From: Elusimicrobiota bacterium
GTDB lineage: Bacteria; Elusimicrobiota; Elusimicrobia; UBA1565; UBA9628
DNA: 33,143 nucleotides
Assembly (NCBI GenBank): GCA_003151975.1
Contig: PLZD01000025.1
Coordinates: 155,836-188,978, forward strand
Direction of reading: 5' to 3'
This document shows positions 6,648 through 15,466 of the stretch, in pieces; position 1 is the stretch's first letter, and every line of letters starts with the position of its first letter. The notes beneath the pieces are model-generated. The model was not told where the DNA came from and made no database searches. It saw nothing but the letters and a program-made list of their open reading frames with translations. A program made the position numbers and the translations under genes.

Positions 6648-8104
6648 AGTGTGCTCGCGTACTCCAGCAGGGTCCGCACCATCGAGCCCGTTCCGCCGAC
6701 GGGGCAGTAGGCCGACGGTCCGTCGTTCCAGGCGGTGCCCGCGATGTCGAGATGGATCCAAGGCGTGCCGTCGACGAACTCTTCGAGGAAAAGGCCGCCG
6801 ATGATCGCGCCGGCTTCGCCGCGGACCTTGCCGATGTTCTGCAGGTCGGCGATCGGGCTCTTGATCTGGTCTTTGTAATCCTTGACGAGCGGCAGTTCGC
6901 AGAGCGCCTCCTCATTGCGCGCGGCCACCGACGAGAATTGGGACAACAGGCGCTTGTCGTTGGTCATGGCTCCAGAGACCTTAGCCCCTAAAGCCACGAC
7001 GACGGCACCCGTCAAAGTCGCGAGGTCGATGATCGACTCGACCTTCTGCTGGGTCATGTAGACCAGCGCGTCGGCGAGCACCAGGCGGCCTTCGGCGTCG
7101 GTGTTGAGAATCTCGATGGTTTTGCCGTTCATCGCCTTGACCACGTCGCCGGGCTTGATCGCGTCGGGGCCGGGCATGTTGTAGGCGAAGGCGCAGACGC
7201 CGTGGATCTCGGCGCGCGGCTTGAGCTTCGGCAGGGCCTTGAAGACGCCCAGGACCGTCGCGGCGCCGGCCATGTCCATCTTCATGGTCTCCATCGAGGC
7301 CGGCGGCTTGAGCGAGAGCCCGCCCGAGTCGAAGGTGATGCCTTTGCCCACGAGTCCCAGCTTGCGCCGGGCCGCTCCCTTGGGCTTGTAGATCAGGTGC
7401 AGCATGACGGGCTCGGCCGAGCTTCCCCGCGCGACGGCGAGAAAAGAGCCCATGCCGAGCTTCTGCGCCTCCTGGCGGCTGATGACGTCGACGGTCACGC
7501 CGTCGCCCTCGAGCTCCTTGGCGATTTTGGCGATGGACTCGGGCGACTTGTCGGACGGCCCGCGGTTGACGAGGTCGCGCACGTAGAAGATCGACGCCGC
7601 GGTGAGTGCTGCGCGCGCGATCTGCTTGTCGAGCGCCTGGCGCGAGGCGGAGTTGCCGGCCAGCAGCAGGATCTGCCCGAGCTTCTCGGGATCGGAAGGT
7701 TTCTTGTACTCCTCGTACTTGTAGGACGCCAGCATGAACGCCTCGGCGGCGGCCTGCGTGTGGCTGGGTGCGGCGACGACGAGCTTCTCGAAGCGGGGTG
7801 AAGCAGCCTTGAGCATGGCGGCGCAGGCGCGGCGCACGGATTCTGCGGTCGCGTTCTTGCGGGCGCCGATTCCCACGAGCACGCAGCGGCGCTTGCTGCC
7901 CTTGTCGGTGAAGGAAAGCACGATGGTCTCGCCGACATTTCCTTTGAAGCCGTCCGCTTTGGCCTCTTCGAGAAGGGTCTTGCGAGCGGCCGGCGACGGG
8001 AAGGTCCCCGCGATGCCGCCGTCCTCGAAAGCGAGCAGTCCCACCGGAAGGTGGCCGGCGAGGAAGTCGGAAGCGGTGATCGTGGATACGGGAATCGGTG
8101 CCAT
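6644..8104 (-). CDS. pepA: Cytosol leucyl aminopeptidase (M17)
   Basis: A 486-residue M17 aminopeptidase, the usual length for the family. The N-terminal macro-like domain covers about residues 1-170 and the catalytic domain the rest. The family signature NTDAEGRL is at 334-341. By spacing to E. coli PepA, the two-zinc site is formed by K254, D259, D277, D336 and E338, with K266 and R340 catalytic. There is no signal peptide, so it acts in the cytoplasm, normally as a hexamer, releasing amino acids from imported peptides. The ATG at 8104 has GGAG at a good distance upstream. The 49 bases between it and the epimerase stop are AT-rich and could hold a promoter, though no convincing pair of boxes is visible. 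It overlaps folE by ATGA. Confidence 0.96.
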   Translation of the reverse strand: MAPIPVSTITASDFLAGHLPVGLLAFEDGGIAGTFPSPAARKTLLEEAKADGFKGNVGETIVLSFTDKGSKRRCVLVGIGARKNATAESVRRACAAMLKAASPRFEKLVVAAPSHTQAAAEAFMLASYKYEEYKKPSDPEKLGQILLLAGNSASRQALDKQIARAALTAASIFYVRDLVNRGPSDKSPESIAKIAKELEGDGVTVDVISRQEAQKLGMGSFLAVARGSSAEPVMLHLIYKPKGAARRKLGLVGKGITFDSGGLSLKPPASMETMKMDMAGAATVLGVFKALPKLKPRAEIHGVCAFAYNMPGPDAIKPGDVVKAMNGKTIEILNTDAEGRLVLADALVYMTQQKVESIIDLATLTGAVVVALGAKVSGAMTNDKRLLSQFSSVAARNEEALCELPLVKDYKDQIKSPIADLQNIGKVRGEAGAIIGGLFLEEFVDGTPWIHLDIAGTAWNDGPSAYCPVGGTGSMVRTLLEYASTL

Positions 8105-8153
8105 TGATGTCTCCTTAAGAAGGGAGCGAACTTTTCGATATTAACAAATTTCG

Positions 8154-9113
8154 TTAAGCCTTTAGGGTTTTGGCGCACGCGAGGAACGCTTCGAGCGAGC
8201 CCTTCGGGAACCTGATGCCCAGCGCCTTCTTGATCTTGGCGTTGGACATCACCGCGGGGTAGGCCAGGTAGCTGACCACCTTCTCGGTCAGGTCGGAACG
8301 GCCGCCCAGGCGCCGCATCAGGAAAAACGCGAGCCAAAGCGCGGAATACGGGACCGGAATGCGCGGCTTGCCCAAGGCTTTGCAGAGCTCGTCGAGCGTC
8401 GTGAAGTCGTCCGGAGCGACGTTGAAGACGCCGCGCAGCTCCGGCGACTCCATGACGCGGTGCATGATACGCATGAGGTCGTCCTCGCCGATGAACTGCA
8501 GCCCCCCCTTGCGGAACAAGACTGAAACGCCGACCGGCAGACGGCAGAACGTGGCCACGGGCCCGTCGCCCCGCGGGCTTTCGCCCACGATCGTGCAAAT
8601 CCGGAGCACGACGACCTGCAGGCTTTTGCGCGCGGAGGGCAGGGCCCGCGCGAGCTCTTCCTCGACGAGCCGCTTGTGGATGCCGTAGCGCAGCGTGTCG
8701 GCGCGCAGCGGGTCCTCCTCGCGCAGCGAAGATGGATTCCCGGCGCGGGCGCCGTAAGCCGAGGCCGAGGCCGAGAGGATGAGCTTCTTGACCGTCGAAC
8801 TTTTATTGGCCGCCTCGAGCACGTTGATCGTCCCGCCGACGTTGACGGCCCGGGCCTTCGCCTCGTCGCGCGGCTCGCCCATGACGAAGGCCAGGTGAAA
8901 GATCGTGTCGATGGCTTCTTCTTCCAGCACGCTGCGCATCAGAAACTCGTCGCGAATGTCGGCCGGACGTGCTTTGAACTTCGGGTCCGTGATCGCGGCG
9001 GGCGCGACGTCGACGCCGACGACGACGTCGACCAGCGGATGCCGCAGGAGGCTTTCGACCAGGACGCGGCCGAGATAGCCCGACGAGCCGGTGACGAGCA
9101 CGCGCTTGGACAT
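8154..9113 (-). CDS. NAD-dependent epimerase/dehydratase (extended SDR)
   Basis: A 319-residue extended short-chain dehydrogenase/reductase. The dinucleotide-binding motif TGSSGYLG is at 8-15, the acidic residue of VVGVDV ends the second strand, and the catalytic YxxxK is seen in YGIHKRLVEE. The C-terminal substrate domain (VFNVAPDDFTTLDELCKALG) is of the sugar-epimerase type. Such proteins act on nucleotide sugars or related ketones; the substrate cannot be assigned. A C-terminal stretch with two Phe and basic residues (LWLAFFLMRRLGG) suggests loose membrane contact. The gene lies 31 bases downstream of the PorV-like gene, so surface polysaccharide or glycan work is a reasonable but unproved reading. 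Confidence 0.88.
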   Translation of the reverse strand: MSKRVLVTGSSGYLGRVLVESLLRHPLVDVVVGVDVAPAAITDPKFKARPADIRDEFLMRSVLEEEAIDTIFHLAFVMGEPRDEAKARAVNVGGTINVLEAANKSSTVKKLILSASASAYGARAGNPSSLREEDPLRADTLRYGIHKRLVEEELARALPSARKSLQVVVLRICTIVGESPRGDGPVATFCRLPVGVSVLFRKGGLQFIGEDDLMRIMHRVMESPELRGVFNVAPDDFTTLDELCKALGKPRIPVPYSALWLAFFLMRRLGGRSDLTEKVVSYLAYPAVMSNAKIKKALGIRFPKGSLEAFLACAKTLKA

Positions 9114-9144
9114 GGGACCGGATTCTATCTTTTTTGCCTTCGGG

Positions 9145-10128
9145 CTAGAACCGGTAGGAGAGCGAGAAGCGGTGGGTGTCGCCCAGCAGGCCGTACGGCA
9201 TCCAGGCGTAGTCCACGCTGAACTTGGAGAAGGTCAGTCCGGCGCCCACGGACAGTCCCGTGGTGCCGTAGAGATCGGCGGAGTTCGAGCGGTTCTGATA
9301 GCCGACGCGCACGGCGGCTGCCATCCCGGGATCGAACGGGATGCGGTATTCGCCGCCCATCGCGAGAAAAGGATTACCGGTGCGCGGCGCGATCATATCG
9401 AGAGAAAGCACGGAGTTCTTGGTCGGCCGGATGCTGTTGCCCAAAGTGAAGGTCGTCGGCAGCATTTCCTGCTGCGAGAGGAAGCGCAGGCGGCCGCCGA
9501 CGTTTTGCGCGCCGCCCGCGATCGTATAGGGCAAAGTGAAAAGGTTGAAATGCAGGCGCGCTCCGAAATCGAAGGCGCCGGTCTCGGCGCTCTCCACGAT
9601 CTTCGAGGTGATGTACTTGGCGCTGACGCCGACGTCCAGGTGCTTGGTCAGCGGAATGCCCCACCCCGCGATGAAGGCGGCGTCCTGGGGCGTGAAGTTC
9701 TGGCCGGTCGGCGCGCCCGTGTTATCGACCATGGAAATCGAGCCGGCGTTGAGGTAGAGCATCGAGACGCCGAAGGAGCCGAGTTGATTGGTCTGCAGGT
9801 CGCGCTCGCGGGCGGAGGAGCCCAACAGCGAGGGCACCGGTTGAGCGTAAGACGCGTATTCGTAGAACACGCCCTGGTAGTACGCGCCGTGAGTGAACGA
9901 CGCTTCGTGGTACTGCAGGCTCGCCAGCCCCGCGGGATTCCAGTAGACCGCGTTGGAATTGGAACACTCGGCATGGACGGCTTCGCCCATGCCTTCCGAG
10001 CGGGCGTCGGCGCCCAATTGGAGAAACTGCGCCGCGACCGTGCCGTTGTCGCTCGAGGTAAAAGCGGCCGTCGCCGGCATCGGCGCCAGCGCGAACGCGA
10101 GCAGCAGCGGCAGCAGCGTCATTTTCAT
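9145..10128 (-). CDS. PorV/PorQ family outer-membrane beta-barrel protein
   Basis: A 327-residue exported protein. Residues 1-22 are a signal peptide. The mature N-terminus carries the PorV/PorQ (UPF0164-like) signature: GTVAAQFLQLGADARSEGMG, then a short segment and NSNAVYWNPAGLASL. The remainder alternates amphipathic strands and ends in HRFSLSYRF, an outer-membrane barrel terminus with a final Phe. In Bacteroidota, PorV shuttles type IX cargo at the outer membrane, and related proteins act in fatty-acid transport. Here the gene overlaps the giant surface-protein gene by ATGA, and that protein has a type IX-like C-terminal domain, so a dedicated export or anchoring partner is a good guess. 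Confidence 0.85.
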   Translation of the reverse strand: MKMTLLPLLLAFALAPMPATAAFTSSDNGTVAAQFLQLGADARSEGMGEAVHAECSNSNAVYWNPAGLASLQYHEASFTHGAYYQGVFYEYASYAQPVPSLLGSSARERDLQTNQLGSFGVSMLYLNAGSISMVDNTGAPTGQNFTPQDAAFIAGWGIPLTKHLDVGVSAKYITSKIVESAETGAFDFGARLHFNLFTLPYTIAGGAQNVGGRLRFLSQQEMLPTTFTLGNSIRPTKNSVLSLDMIAPRTGNPFLAMGGEYRIPFDPGMAAAVRVGYQNRSNSADLYGTTGLSVGAGLTFSKFSVDYAWMPYGLLGDTHRFSLSYRF

Positions 10129-13100
10129 CTTTCTATCGCGAACTTAAGCACGCGAGTCGAGCCGGTGGTCGTCTTGATCAGGGCGAAATAGACTCCGCTG
10201 GCGGCCGGCCGGCCCGCGAAGTTCGTCCCGTTCCACACGACCGTCCCGGCGTTGGACGCGGAGAACTGAATGTCGAAGACCTTCTGTCCCGCCAGGGTGT
10301 AGATGCGCACGCTCCCTTCGGCAGGCAGCGTGTCGAAGGTCAGGTTTGTCGCGTCGAATATGCCCCCGCTGCCGGGCTTCCACGGCACGGGATGAACGCG
10401 GGCCTCGGTCGTGGTGATTCCGGTCGTCGTCGTCCCGAACGCGCCGAAGACGGAGAAGTGCGGCGTTTGGGCCATGACCAGATGGTTGAACGTGTCGACC
10501 ACGGTCGGCAGGTAGACCCATTGCCCGATCGAGGTGTCGAGGGTGTAGACCTTGAGCGTCGACGCGGCGATCGCAGGCGTGAATCCGTCGATGAGCCCAT
10601 CGTTGTTGGCGTCGTTGTAAGGGATGATGATCGTGGCCGTCGAGCCCAGCAGACCCGTGAACTGCGTCCCGTTGACGATCGGCACGATCTCGACGAACAT
10701 CCCGGGGATGAGGAACTGCCTCGTCGGCTCATTGGCGAGCCCCTGCATGAGTTCGGGCACGCTGATCTTGAGCGGATGATTGACGGGGTCGTTGGTGGCG
10801 TAGATCGTCGCCGCTCCTCCGAAGGCGTTCGGCGGCACCACGATTTTTAGGCCCATGTTCGCGCCGAGCATCGTGACCGTGCTCGGGAAGGCGGCGAGGT
10901 AGTCCTGCTGGACTTGGGAGCCGCTCAGAAACCCATTGATGATCCGCACCTCGTCGATCTTCCCGTTGAAGCCCAAGTCGTAGGCCGGAGTCCCCGAAAG
11001 CCGATTGCCGACGGTCACGTTGACGAGCGTGGGTATTCCCGTGGGCAGGTCGCGCGCGCCGCAGGTGCCGGCGCCCGCCAGCACGCCGTTGATATAGATG
11101 TTGTTGACCCCGGTACCCGAATTGTAGGTCCCCGCCACATGGGTCCATTGTCCAGGGACGATCGCCTGAGCCGACACGGCTGCGTTGGAACTTGCGCCGG
11201 TGCAGCCCGAGAAGCGGTACTTCGAGTTGAAGACGTCGAGATAGAAATCCTCGCCGTTAAAGGGACCCTTGGCGACGAGTCCCGCGCCGTTGATTTCGGC
11301 CAGCGTCGCCGGATTGACCCAGGCCTCGATCACGAGCGAGGTCGTGAAATGGAACTGCGCGCCGTCGTTGATCTGAACGAAGCTCTTGGTCTGCCCGGAG
11401 TAGTTCACCGCGGAGCCCAAGCCCGCGGGTCCCGAGGTCCAGGTGGGCGTGGAGGTGCAGCCGTTGCTGATGCACGTGAGCTGGGCCGAGTCGCCGTAGC
11501 CCGAGACGTCCGCCGACACCGTTCCGGTATCCTCGTCGAAATGCCATTGCCCGGCGGCGTTGCCCGCGACCTGGTAGACGTTCGGAGGCGCGCTCGATTG
11601 GGACACGTTCGGGTCGCCGTTGGTCCGGGTGGACGCGAGGACCAGGTAGCCGTTGTTGGTTCCGGGTCCGACCGAGACGGTCGGGACGAGGTCGCCGTTG
11701 TAAGCGCGCAGCTCGGCGAAGTAGGTCGTCAGAGGGAACAAGCCCGCGACGGTGACGACGGTGGAGTGCGGCGTGGAAGTCGTGATGACCGTATTGTAGG
11801 ACGGGTTGGTCGCGACGTCGATCTCGTAGAAGGTCCCAGCGGGATTGCCGTTGGCGCTCCATTGATAAGTGATTGTGTTGCTGCTGACGCCGGAGATGTC
11901 GCCCCCAGCCAGATGCGTCGGAGGGTTGGCCTGGGTGTAGACGTTGACGAACGGCGAAGGGCTCGGCAAGCCCTGGCCGTTGAGCGCCTGGACCTGCACG
12001 CCGTACTGCCCGTTGGTGTTGAGGCCCGTTACGGTGTAATGGAGCGTCGCCGGGAAGCCGTACGGCGGAATGTACGGCGTCGCAGGCGCCACGCCGCCCA
12101 CGGGATTCTGCACGATCTGATAGGCCGGCGGGCTCATGTTCGCGATGGAGGGCCAGGACCAATCGATCGACGAGTTGCTCAGCGCGGCGCCTGTGACGGC
12201 CGGCGGATTGAAGAGAGTCATGGCCTGATTGAAGATGTAAGAGGTGAAGACGGTTCCCGAGGCGTCGAAGTTCTGGCCGTTGAACGCACGCACGCGGAAA
12301 TAATAGGTGGTCCCGGTCAGCAGGCTGGTGATGCCGGCGGATGTTCCGGTCAGGTTGTCGCTGATCCGGTACGGCGTCGAAATCAGGATGGTGAAATTAT
12401 CCGGCGACTCGCTGACCTCGTAGCGCGTGTAGGCCGGGTTGCCGTTCGCGTTCCACTGGAGGACCATGCTGCCGGTCGACACGCTCACGAAAATCAGGTT
12501 GATCGGAGGAAAGGCCTGCGTGTAGCCGGTCACCGACGCGGAGAGCGGGCCGGTTTCTCCGGCGCCGACGTTGTCCTGGGCGCTGACCCGGATCGACTTC
12601 TCCACGTTGGGGCCCAAGCCGGCCTGGCTGTAGGTCACGACGGCGGCGGGATTGTCGAACGGGTTGGGCCCGGGAACCGCCAAGAATGGGAACGGCGCCA
12701 AAGTCGGGTCGATGACCGTGTATTGAAAGGGCGCGCAGAGGTTTGGAGGCGCGGTCCAGCTCCAAGAGATGCCGCCCACGAGGCTGACCGGCACGATGTT
12801 GGTGGGCGCGTTGATCAGGGCGGGAGCGGTCTGGGCCGAGGTCCGCTGGAAGGCGCTGAAGCGGATGTCGGGGGCCGAGGGCGCGCCGTTGTCGTAGGCG
12901 AAGATCCTTCGCGTATAAAGGGTCCCCGGCGTCAGCGCGGCGGTCAGGCCGCCGGGATTTAGGAAGCCGTCTCCCTCGAGGAAATAGGTGTTCTTTTGGC
13001 AGTTGCCGATAGCGGGCGCCACGCCTCCAATGCAGGCGCCGGCAATCGAGCCGCTGCTGATGTTGATGTCGCTTTGGTCCGTCATGAGATACTGCGGGAA

Positions 13101-15416
13101 CGTCGCGGCCGCGCCGGGAGCTTGGTTGCTGCCGATGGGCACGGCGTTCCAGGTCCACATGATCTGCGTCTTGGGGCAGGCGAGGCCCGGGGTTCCTTGG
13201 GCCGAAGTCCCGGAGAAAGCCGGCGGGGTCAGCGGCTGGGTCACCGCGGAGGGCGGCACGGCGCCGCCGGTAAAAGTGTCGGCGGAGAAGGGCGTCTCGA
13301 TGCCGTCGAGGTTCTCGTTGCGCGCGCGGAAAATGTATTTCGACGATTGGTTCAGGCCGTTGATGAGGCGCGGGCTGCCTCCCGTCGCGTTGAAAGCGAG
13401 AAACGGCGAGAGCTGGATCCATGTGGCGCCGTTGTCGTTGGAACCCTGGACTTCGATCGCCGTGTAAGCCGGATTGACCGGGACGTCTCCCGCCTTGGTC
13501 AGATTGAGCGCGATGCTGACGCTCGTGTCGCCGGTTGTCACCGGTCCGGTCGGAACGTCTGGCGGGTAGGCCAAAGTGGCGACGGCCGTCGGCGTCGAGA
13601 GCTCCGGCAGGGACGGACCCACGACGACGCCGTTGCCGGGCGCCGCGTCCTTGTAAGTGGCCTCGACGTCGATGTTGTAGCGAGTATTCGTATTGAGGGC
13701 CGCGTAATTGATTTGCGAGCCGGTCGCGGAGCCGCCTATGGCCGGCGTGATGCCCGTGCAGTCGCTGGCGCCGCAGTTGCCGATGCCGAAGGAGTACTTG
13801 AGATTGGCGTTGGCGTTGGCCGGGCCGGCCGCCACCGGCGGCGCGGAGCAGAACCACGCGGGAACTGCGAACGAGAGGTGCGTTTGATCCCAGGCGGCTC
13901 CCAGGCCGGTCGCCACTTGGAACGGAGCGGGCGGCAGGCTCATCGTCAACTGCTCAACGTCGGCCGTCACGACATTTTGAGCGTTAGACTCTTGGATGTA
14001 CTCGTTAGTGTCCGTTTCCGTGAATATGAAGGGGATATTGGTGTTCGCGCCGCCGGCGGTGGGGATGATGTTTCGGCCACTTCCGAAGCCCCACTGCCAG
14101 TTGGGATTGACGGGCGTCGCGGGCACGGCCCCGCCGCCGGGGCAGAACTGGCCGGAGAGACCCTGGTCGAACTTCGTGTCGGCGGCGATGCTGAACCAAT
14201 TGCCGAACGCGTGCGAGGCGATCGTGCCCCCCTGCAGGGCTTGGCTGTAGATGCGCACCGCGTCGATGTCGCCGACGCCGGTCTGGCCGCCCTCGTTGGT
14301 GACACCGACGGGAGCGCCGCCCACGTACACGGTCGAGGCGGTCCCGGCGAACTTCGCTTGGGTCCCGATGTTGCCGCCCGACACGATGACGCCGTCCTCG
14401 TAAATCGTTTTCTGTCCGCTGCTGGCGGCGACGAAGACCAGATGATGCCAACCGGGCACAGTGGTGACGCTGCCGCCGCAAACGTCGTCGTTGAAGAAGC
14501 CGAAGTACGGCGTGAGCCCCGCCGCCGCGACCGCCGGGGTGTTGCAGTTGCTGGGGATGTTGCCGGCGGGTCGCAGGTCGATGTGAAGGCACTGGTCCGT
14601 GGCTTGCGCCGGGCAGTCGAGCAGGATGGGCACGTCGCCCGAGGCCAAACACGAACCCGAGACGCAGGCGTTGGGGGCGGGGCAGGTGCCCGAGAAGCAG
14701 CCCGAGATACAGTCGCAGTCGGAGGCGCAGGCCGTGACGCCGTCGTCGGTGCACGTGGCGAAATTGCAAAAGCCGCCGGAGCAGCCGTTGTTAGGCGGAG
14801 CGGGACACGCGCCGCCGCCGCCGCTGCAGTTGTCCCCCTCACTGACATTGACCCAGGCCTCGACGGAGAAGGTCCCGAAGCCCGAAAAATCGATGGGCGA
14901 CGCCGATTGTCCGAACTCATGACCGCCGTTGGTCGCGGTCCCGAGGTGGAACGCCTTCTTGAGTCCGACCGTTCCGAGCGCGCCGCTATTCTTGCTATTG
15001 GCGTAAATCGGCCCGCCAAGGCCGCCGTTGAGATTGCCGAGACTCAGGTTGTTGCCCACGCTGGAGGAATCGTTCAGGGTGCTGTCGAAATTCCAGAGAC
15101 CCTGGACTCCGCTGATCACGGACGCGGACGGCGAAGCGTAGGCCGCGCCTCCGCAGACATTGCCGACTAGGCCCGTCGCCGATGTGTTGTTGCCCGTGCT
15201 GACCCATACGCTGAAGGTCGGGTTGCTGGTCTGCGTGACGAAGTTGCCGGAGCCGTCGACGGTCGCCTGAGGGCCGCTGGCGTTGCCGTTCGGGATGCCG
15301 CCTTGGCAGCCGAGAATCGCGAATCCGCCCCATTTGATCTGGGCGTCCGACGGGAGAGGAAGGAACGCCGTTACGAGCGCGAGGAGCGAAATGGCCAGCG
15401 AGGTTTTGAGCTTCAT
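10125..15416 (-). CDS. Giant surface protein: LamG, six Fn3-like repeats, LamG, type IX-like C-terminal domain
   Basis: A 1763-residue exported protein. Residues 1-25 are a signal peptide. About 103-405 is a LamG/concanavalin-like domain (GLWNFDSTLNDSS; FSVEAWVN; GWHHLVFV; GDIDAVRIYSQAL) interrupted at about 195-280 by a Cys-rich insertion. About 614-1260 holds six fibronectin-III-like repeats (starts such as AFPPINL, ANPPTHL; NGNPAYTRYEV and NGNPAGTFYEI are near copies). About 1285-1509 is a second LamG domain (GQWHFDEDTG; GQWTHVAGTY; GKIDEVRI). About 1520-1660 is a beta-rich domain containing DANNDGLIDG, a possible calcium loop. Residues from about 1674 match the FlgD/type IX-like C-terminal domain (VRIYTLAGQKV; WNGTNFAGRPAASGVYFALI). 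Probably an adhesin or glycan binder displayed on the cell surface. The PorV-like gene overlaps its stop. Confidence 0.88.
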   Translation of the reverse strand: MKLKTSLAISLLALVTAFLPLPSDAQIKWGGFAILGCQGGIPNGNASGPQATVDGSGNFVTQTSNPTFSVWVSTGNNTSATGLVGNVCGGAAYASPSASVISGVQGLWNFDSTLNDSSSVGNNLSLGNLNGGLGGPIYANSKNSGALGTVGLKKAFHLGTATNGGHEFGQSASPIDFSGFGTFSVEAWVNVSEGDNCSGGGGACPAPPNNGCSGGFCNFATCTDDGVTACASDCDCISGCFSGTCPAPNACVSGSCLASGDVPILLDCPAQATDQCLHIDLRPAGNIPSNCNTPAVAAAGLTPYFGFFNDDVCGGSVTTVPGWHHLVFVAASSGQKTIYEDGVIVSGGNIGTQAKFAGTASTVYVGGAPVGVTNEGGQTGVGDIDAVRIYSQALQGGTIASHAFGNWFSIAADTKFDQGLSGQFCPGGGAVPATPVNPNWQWGFGSGRNIIPTAGGANTNIPFIFTETDTNEYIQESNAQNVVTADVEQLTMSLPPAPFQVATGLGAAWDQTHLSFAVPAWFCSAPPVAAGPANANANLKYSFGIGNCGASDCTGITPAIGGSATGSQINYAALNTNTRYNIDVEATYKDAAPGNGVVVGPSLPELSTPTAVATLAYPPDVPTGPVTTGDTSVSIALNLTKAGDVPVNPAYTAIEVQGSNDNGATWIQLSPFLAFNATGGSPRLINGLNQSSKYIFRARNENLDGIETPFSADTFTGGAVPPSAVTQPLTPPAFSGTSAQGTPGLACPKTQIMWTWNAVPIGSNQAPGAAATFPQYLMTDQSDINISSGSIAGACIGGVAPAIGNCQKNTYFLEGDGFLNPGGLTAALTPGTLYTRRIFAYDNGAPSAPDIRFSAFQRTSAQTAPALINAPTNIVPVSLVGGISWSWTAPPNLCAPFQYTVIDPTLAPFPFLAVPGPNPFDNPAAVVTYSQAGLGPNVEKSIRVSAQDNVGAGETGPLSASVTGYTQAFPPINLIFVSVSTGSMVLQWNANGNPAYTRYEVSESPDNFTILISTPYRISDNLTGTSAGITSLLTGTTYYFRVRAFNGQNFDASGTVFTSYIFNQAMTLFNPPAVTGAALSNSSIDWSWPSIANMSPPAYQIVQNPVGGVAPATPYIPPYGFPATLHYTVTGLNTNGQYGVQVQALNGQGLPSPSPFVNVYTQANPPTHLAGGDISGVSSNTITYQWSANGNPAGTFYEIDVATNPSYNTVITTSTPHSTVVTVAGLFPLTTYFAELRAYNGDLVPTVSVGPGTNNGYLVLASTRTNGDPNVSQSSAPPNVYQVAGNAAGQWHFDEDTGTVSADVSGYGDSAQLTCISNGCTSTPTWTSGPAGLGSAVNYSGQTKSFVQINDGAQFHFTTSLVIEAWVNPATLAEINGAGLVAKGPFNGEDFYLDVFNSKYRFSGCTGASSNAAVSAQAIVPGQWTHVAGTYNSGTGVNNIYINGVLAGAGTCGARDLPTGIPTLVNVTVGNRLSGTPAYDLGFNGKIDEVRIINGFLSGSQVQQDYLAAFPSTVTMLGANMGLKIVVPPNAFGGAATIYATNDPVNHPLKISVPELMQGLANEPTRQFLIPGMFVEIVPIVNGTQFTGLLGSTATIIIPYNDANNDGLIDGFTPAIAASTLKVYTLDTSIGQWVYLPTVVDTFNHLVMAQTPHFSVFGAFGTTTTGITTTEARVHPVPWKPGSGGIFDATNLTFDTLPAEGSVRIYTLAGQKVFDIQFSASNAGTVVWNGTNFAGRPAASGVYFALIKTTTGSTRVLKFAIER

Positions 15417-15466
15417 TGCTGGGGCTTTCCCTATAAGGAAAAGCTTAATAGGAACTTGTTAACGAA

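Noticed and set aside
6055-6915. Upstream extension of the lipoprotein reading frame across folE and into pepA.
   Set aside because: It is an Arg/Ser-rich shadow of folE and pepA; a signal peptide and sensible sequence begin only at about 6054.
12996-15170. A 724-codon open frame on the plus strand opposite the giant surface-protein gene, with another of 682 codons at 10914-12962.
   Set aside because: They mirror the codon pattern of the real gene on the other strand, show no domain and are Arg/Val/Gly-rich low-quality translations; GC-rich DNA leaves such frames open.
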